Assembly (NCBI GenBank): GCA_022511145.1
Contig: JAFLSC010000015.1
Span: 1-46,152, forward strand
Direction: 5' to 3'
Length of the DNA stretch: 46,152 nt
DNA from: Helicobacter sp.
GTDB taxonomy: Bacteria; Campylobacterota; Campylobacteria; Campylobacterales; Helicobacteraceae
The notes under the pieces were generated by a model. It made no database searches. It was not told the origin of the DNA and worked only from the letters and a program-made list of their open reading frames with translations. Shown here piece after piece: positions 42,264 through 46,152 of the stretch. Numbering within the stretch: the stretch's first letter is position 1; every line of letters begins with the position of its first letter. The position numbers and the translations under genes are program-made.

Positions 42264-42363
42264 GATTTTGCTTTTTAAGATTGAAAATTTCGGTGGATTT
42301 TACTTAATTTTTTATAAATTATCAAATTATTTTCTTTAAATTTGCTTTAACAATACCCTGTTT

Positions 42364-42408
42364 TTAAGATTAAAACAAATATTAATTTAAGTTTTGCTAA
42401 AATCCGCC
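42364..42408 (+). repeat. 45-bp direct repeat carrying a promoter, copy 1
   Basis: Identical base for base to 43564-43608, and exactly 1200 bases from it. It contains TGC TAAAAT (-10 at 42398-42403). This copy lies about 80 bases before the oxidoreductase gene. Confidence 0.9.
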
Positions 42409-42487
42409 CGTATTTTAAAATCTTTAATTATTTATGGGAATCCCGCTAAACATTATAGTTATATTGATAAACTAGGAAACAAAATCA

Positions 42488-43450
42488 ATGATAAATCAGC
42501 AAAATAATAAATGGGTTAAAATTGGCTTATTAGGGGTAGGAAGAATGGGGCAAAATCATTTGCGGATTTTGTCTATGCTTAAATATGTTGAAATTAGCTT
42601 CATTTATGACATTGCCAAAGAGGCTACCAAAGCCATTGCACAATCTTATCAAGTTCCTTTTTCTGAAAATCTTGAGGAGGATTTGAAAAAAGTTGATGGG
42701 GTGATTATTGTAACACCCACTTTCACACACAGCGAATATTTTTTTAAAATTGTCCCTCGGGTTAAAAATATCTTTATTGAAAAGCCCCTAGCACATACCT
42801 TAGAGCTAACAAAAGAAATCCATACTTTTGTTGAGAAAAACAATGTTAATTTACAAGTGGGGTTTATAGAACGTTATAATCCCGCGGTTATGGCTTTGCA
42901 AAAAACACTTTGTAATAGTAATATGATTGTGAATATGGATTTCACCCGAACGAATAAAATTAGCAGCCGTATCACTGATGTTGATGTTGTCTTAGATTTG
43001 ATGATTCATGATATTGATTTGGCTTTAAATCTTAATGGCGATGTTAAGCAAGTCTATGCTTATGGTTGTGTGCAAAATGATATGATAGAATTTGCAAGGG
43101 CTATTTTGACGCATAAAAATGGTGTTTTTTCTACAATTACAGCAAGTCGTATCACAGAAAAACGTATGAGACAAATTAGCGTTACTTGCGATAATATGTT
43201 CGTGGATTGCAATCTTTTAAGTAAAGAAGTTTTTGTTAATAAGCAATCTTTAGAACAATACTTAGAGAATGTCTCTATCACTTCTAAAACAGAAACGATT
43301 GACGCTAAGCCAAGAGAGGCACTTTTATTAGAATTAATGGATTTCGTTGAAACCTGCAAAGGAGAACAAATAGAGTGTGCGGGCACAATTGATGCTCTAA
43401 AAGCAATGGAGGTTGCTTGTGAGGTGCAATCTCAAATCAAAAGCGTTTAG
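42488..43450 (+). CDS. Gfo/Idh/MocA-family oxidoreductase
   Basis: A 320-residue NAD(P)-dependent sugar oxidoreductase. The Rossmann motif GLLGVGRMGQNH (13-24) and the family signature EKPLAHT, with lysine in the active site, are clear; IERYNP and the DLMIHDIDLAL block form the substrate site, with the catalytic histidine in MIHD. Members act on nucleotide sugars or inositols. The surrounding glycosyltransferases and pseI suggest a role in making a nucleotide-activated sugar for glycans. AGGA lies ten bases before the ATG. The gene sits alone between two copies of a promoter repeat. Confidence 0.85.
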   Translation: MINQQNNKWVKIGLLGVGRMGQNHLRILSMLKYVEISFIYDIAKEATKAIAQSYQVPFSENLEEDLKKVDGVIIVTPTFTHSEYFFKIVPRVKNIFIEKPLAHTLELTKEIHTFVEKNNVNLQVGFIERYNPAVMALQKTLCNSNMIVNMDFTRTNKISSRITDVDVVLDLMIHDIDLALNLNGDVKQVYAYGCVQNDMIEFARAILTHKNGVFSTITASRITEKRMRQISVTCDNMFVDCNLLSKEVFVNKQSLEQYLENVSITSKTETIDAKPREALLLELMDFVETCKGEQIECAGTIDALKAMEVACEVQSQIKSV

Positions 43451-43475
43451 AGTGGAATCTGCGAAAAATCTCCTC

Positions 43476-43554
43476 ATTGCTAGGCGATAGCCGAAGCAAT
43501 CTTTTCTTGGATTGTCAAAGAGAGATTGCCACGAATGCTACGCATTCTCGCAAT
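43476..43554. repeat. Pair of dispersed ATTGC...GCAAT hairpin repeats, copies C and D
   Basis: The 191-base gap after the oxidoreductase gene holds two such elements. The first has ATTGCT (43476-43481) and AGCAAT (43495-43500) around a GGC/GCC stem. The second has ATTGC (43525-43529) and GCAAT (43550-43554) around a perfect GAATGC-TAC-GCATTC stem (43533-43547). The second copy's ends match copy A at 3144, where both read GATTGCCACGA. Between the elements is the link TTGGATTGTCAAAG. Confidence 0.65.
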
Positions 43555-43563
43555 GACGAAAAA

Positions 43564-43608
43564 TTAAGATTAAAACAAATATTAATTTAAGTTTTGCTAA
43601 AATCCGCC
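43564..43608 (+). repeat. 45-bp direct repeat carrying a promoter, copy 2
   Basis: Perfect copy of 42364-42408. Its TAAAAT (43598-43603, with TGC ahead) would start transcription near 43609, leaving a leader of about 33 bases before the glycosyltransferase ATG at 43642. Confidence 0.9.
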
Positions 43609-43641
43609 GATATTTTCAAAATCCTAAAACAAAGTGTGCCA

Positions 43642-45678
43642 ATGCAAAATGAAATCCTAGAGAAATTTCCTATTCACAATAAGCAAGAGCTTTACCGATT
43701 TGCTTTGTTGCTCAAAAATCAAGGGCTAGAGTGGCAGGAGAATTTGAGCCAAGAAGAACTCGAAACCTTAAGACAACTTTTACGAGACAAAGCTTTTGAG
43801 CTGGTTATTCAAAGAGGTGATGTCCCCGAGCGGACATTACTTTGGGCGTATGGAATCTTTGGAGATTGCACAGGTAATCTCAAGATTGATGAACGATTTA
43901 AGCCTTATATTGATTTGTGTTTGGGCTATACTAAGGATTCTAATCTTTCTTATTATGAGCGATTGCTTTTTATTGAGTTTGCGAGTGTGGCAATGCTGCT
44001 TTATGGACAAAGAGAGGAAGCGATTAAATTTCTTTTAAGTCAGCTAGTTTATTTGAGCTTAAAAGAAAATTATATGACAGAATTATTTCCCTTTGTGCAA
44101 TCTTTTTTGGAGTATTATAAAATCCCTATTGAGTGGATTTTAAAAATCCAAAAAGATGCTTTAGAGTTTAAGAATTATTTTGCCCTTGATAAAGCAGCAC
44201 AAAAAAGCATTTTTTTGTGGAGTATGCATATTTTTTGGAATGCTCCAAGCTATTTTAATAATCTTAAATGGGTTGAGAATTACCCTTGTTGGCGAGCTAT
44301 CTTAGAGGAATTGCTCAAAAGAGGGGATTTGGATTTGGCAATGTATGTGGAGTTTTTTATCTACCATTTTTTTGGGAACTCCGCACAAACACAAGAGGAT
44401 TGGAAACAGTTTAATTGTGAGATTGTAAAGCTTGTTGAGCCTTATTATGTCGAGTATGCCAAGAGTCTTCCTCAATGTAAGACAAAAATTGCTCAATCCT
44501 CAAAAATTAAAATCGGGCTTCTAAAAGATAGGATTGTTGAAAACTCTCCTTATAAGGTGGAATATTCGCTGATTAAAGCTCTTTTAGCTAATGAAGAATT
44601 TAATCAAAAGTATGAAATTATCGTGTATTCAATGGGTTATATTCAAAAGAGTGAAGATAACAAAGAGGCAGTGCAATCTCTGCGAGAACTAGGGGTAAAG
44701 GTTATTAATGTGAGTTATGAGCTTGTGGCTACTTATTACTTCTATTATTCCCATTTAGAGCGGGCAATACACGCTAGAAATTTGATTTTACAAGAAGGGA
44801 TTGATATTTTAATTTCAACAGGGACGATTGATTGCTTGGATTTCCTCTTTGCTACGCGGAGTGCCCCTAAGCAGATTTTTTGGTGCCACGGGAATGGAGA
44901 ATATGATATTGTAGGAATTGATGAGCGAATAAGTCATATTATGATTCAATCTCCACTTTTTGAATTTAAGTATTTTAGTGTCCCAATGGATATTGAGAAA
45001 TTCTACAATCCACCTGTTGATGAGAAGCTTATTACAGCGGAAAAGGCTAAATACCCTATCAAAGAAGACACAATAGTCTTGGGTGTGATAGGAAGGCTTG
45101 TGAAAGTTGATAGTAAGGAGTATTTAGAGTGTATTGCCGAAGTGATGAAAAAATATCCTAATACGATTTTCATCGCTGCAGGTCCAGGAAATATCCCTGT
45201 TATTCGTCAAAAGGTTGAGAAACTAGGGATTTCAGAGCGATTTTTTATGCCTGGATTTGTCAATCCTCATATCTATGGGCATATTATTAATGTTTTTTGT
45301 AATACTTTTCCTTTGCAGCAGGGGGAGAGTTCAGCAGAATTTATGTTTAAGGGTAAATTGTGTATAGCACTTATACCTTCTAGGGAGGAGAGAATAAAAC
45401 AGATATCTAAAAACCTACAAGAGGGAGCCCTTATAAGGAGAATTTATGAGGCGTTGGGTTGCGACATAGAAGAGGTTTATAATGAAAGCGTTTATGGTTT
45501 TTTCAATACAATCAATCCTGATAACCTTGAGGACTATAAAAAGGGATTAGAAACTTGTCTTACTTGTTATAAAGAAGCAAGAGTATTAAAAATGTGGAAA
45601 AATGCCATTAGTGTTTTAAAAGCTTACAGGGAGGAATTATGCTTTAAAAATTTTATTCCTATTTTGGAGTCTAGGTAA
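43642..45678 (+). CDS. Large GT-B glycosyltransferase
   Basis: A 678-residue protein. The first 300 residues are helical, with repeat-like helix pairs ([39 protein letters not shown]). The last 370 residues form a GT-B catalytic unit: [61 protein letters not shown] and the donor-binding [16 protein letters not shown]. The layout is that of glycosyltransferases with an N-terminal helical-repeat domain, often used to modify proteins or surface polymers. ATG 43642 was chosen; an upstream in-frame TTG would lie inside the promoter repeat. The ribosome site is weak. The end overlaps the next gene (TAATG). Confidence 0.75.
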   Translation: MQNEILEKFPIHNKQELYRFALLLKNQGLEWQENLSQEELETLRQLLRDKAFELVIQRGDVPERTLLWAYGIFGDCTGNLKIDERFKPYIDLCLGYTKDSNLSYYERLLFIEFASVAMLLYGQREEAIKFLLSQLVYLSLKENYMTELFPFVQSFLEYYKIPIEWILKIQKDALEFKNYFALDKAAQKSIFLWSMHIFWNAPSYFNNLKWVENYPCWRAILEELLKRGDLDLAMYVEFFIYHFFGNSAQTQEDWKQFNCEIVKLVEPYYVEYAKSLPQCKTKIAQSSKIKIGLLKDRIVENSPYKVEYSLIKALLANEEFNQKYEIIVYSMGYIQKSEDNKEAVQSLRELGVKVINVSYELVATYYFYYSHLERAIHARNLILQEGIDILISTGTIDCLDFLFATRSAPKQIFWCHGNGEYDIVGIDERISHIMIQSPLFEFKYFSVPMDIEKFYNPPVDEKLITAEKAKYPIKEDTIVLGVIGRLVKVDSKEYLECIAEVMKKYPNTIFIAAGPGNIPVIRQKVEKLGISERFFMPGFVNPHIYGHIINVFCNTFPLQQGESSAEFMFKGKLCIALIPSREERIKQISKNLQEGALIRRIYEALGCDIEEVYNESVYGFFNTINPDNLEDYKKGLETCLTCYKEARVLKMWKNAISVLKAYREELCFKNFIPILESR

Positions 45679-46152
45679 TGCGGTATTTTATCTATCCTAG
45701 CGGAGTTAATGGGAGAGGTCTTGCCGATACAATAAGCTTATTAGAACCTAAAAGTGAATGTGTTTTAATTGATGATGCTGCTACGCAAAATTTAGATTTT
45801 TTAGCACAAAATATCCAACCCGATGATTTGGTTTTGGTAGCAAGTCATAATTATTTTGAGCAATGCACCAAAAAGCTTTACGCTAGAGAGATTACCCATT
45901 ATATCAACGGGATTGAATGGATTGGAGAAAAACTCAATGCTAAAATTAGAAATCTAAGAGATAAAAACAAAAAAGCTATAGGATTGGCTTATGGTAGTGA
46001 TTCAAGTGTGTGTGAAGAATCTTTTTGTAACATTGATGAGGATTTAAAAGCTAAAGGGTATGAAGTCTTTTATTTTTTTTGCACCAAAGAATCGTATCAA
46101 AAATATTATTCTCAATACACCTCTCATTGTATTTTAACTCCCCATAAAGTTT
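45678..46152 (+). CDS. Surface-glycan cluster protein, N-terminal 158 residues (cut by window end)
   Basis: Reading from ATG 45678, which shares a base with the preceding TAA, gives [20 protein letters not shown] and stays open to the window end. The fragment alternates strands and helices: DDLVLVASHNYFEQC, then after a helix NKKAIGLAYGSDSSVCEESF and KAKGYEVFYFFCTKESYQK. This looks like the N-terminal half of a GT-B-type transferase, perhaps of the CDP-glycerol kind, but no catalytic site is in view. Translational coupling to the upstream glycosyltransferase points to the same pathway. Confidence 0.6.
   Translation, partial: MRYFIYPSGVNGRGLADTISLLEPKSECVLIDDAATQNLDFLAQNIQPDDLVLVASHNYFEQCTKKLYAREITHYINGIEWIGEKLNAKIRNLRDKNKKAIGLAYGSDSSVCEESFCNIDEDLKAKGYEVFYFFCTKESYQKYYSQYTSHCILTPHKV

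Noticed and set aside
1..46152. CRISPR arrays, insertion sequences, rRNA, prophage or toxin-antitoxin pairs
   Set aside because: No regularly spaced direct repeats, transposase motifs, rRNA segments or phage genes were found on either strand.

Overview
The window is AT-rich, gene-dense chromosomal DNA of a flagellated Campylobacterota bacterium, most likely a Helicobacter. The clues are a 514-residue FlaB-type flagellin behind a sigma-54 promoter, a Maf flagellin-glycosylation protein, the gene set slt / yggT / second glutamyl-tRNA synthetase, a pseudo-dihydroorotase close to a COG0402 aminofutalosine deaminase (futalosine menaquinone route), flgI next to the FlgS-type kinase, and pseI. I cannot fix the species. 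No rRNA, transposase, prophage or CRISPR array is visible; most of the window is ordinary core genome.

Layout. 1-8000: end of an unknown gene, rdgB, an MFS exporter, ttcA, then two reverse-strand metabolic operons, pta-ackA (acetate overflow) and gap-pgi (triose/hexose phosphate). 8000-16100: hup, tRNA-Arg, then a long forward run: pseudo-dihydroorotase, mscS, aminofutalosine deaminase, phosphomannomutase/phosphoglucomutase, the active pyrC, coaD, tmk, comF-like. 16100-19750: hypB-hypC (NiFe hydrogenase maturation), tRNA-Pro, and a flagellar operon flgI-flgJ(rod domain)-flgS led by a sigma-54 promoter. 19850-28720: pgk, corA, cdsA-dxr, a YdjM-like membrane protein, a large AsmA-like protein, xthA-ybeY. 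28800-34500: flagellar and surface-glycan block: a small YjfB-like protein with a sigma-28 promoter, flaB with a sigma-54 promoter, maf, a phase-variable half-glycosyltransferase with a ten-G tract (out of frame here), and a CDP-glycerol-transferase-like enzyme. 34600-41050: reverse-strand genes for a CpxP-like protein, response regulator, sensor kinase and Ppx/GppA phosphatase, plus slt, yggT and gltX2. 41200-46152: second glycan block with pseI, a Gfo/Idh oxidoreductase and two further genes of glycosyltransferase type, the last cut by the window end.

Together the accessory genes describe a motile cell that decorates its flagellin: pseI makes pseudaminic acid, Maf is the candidate transferase, and the neighbouring glycosyltransferase-like genes, one switched by a G tract, probably diversify surface glycans. 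The two observations I rate highest are that contingency gene (32868-33396) and a perfect 45-bp direct repeat carrying a promoter, spaced exactly 1200 bp apart and enclosing the oxidoreductase gene plus a pair of hairpin repeats (42364 and 43564). The hairpin repeats belong to a dispersed family also seen near 3144 and, in degenerate form, near 22095. I found nothing that amounts to a clearly new multi-gene system.
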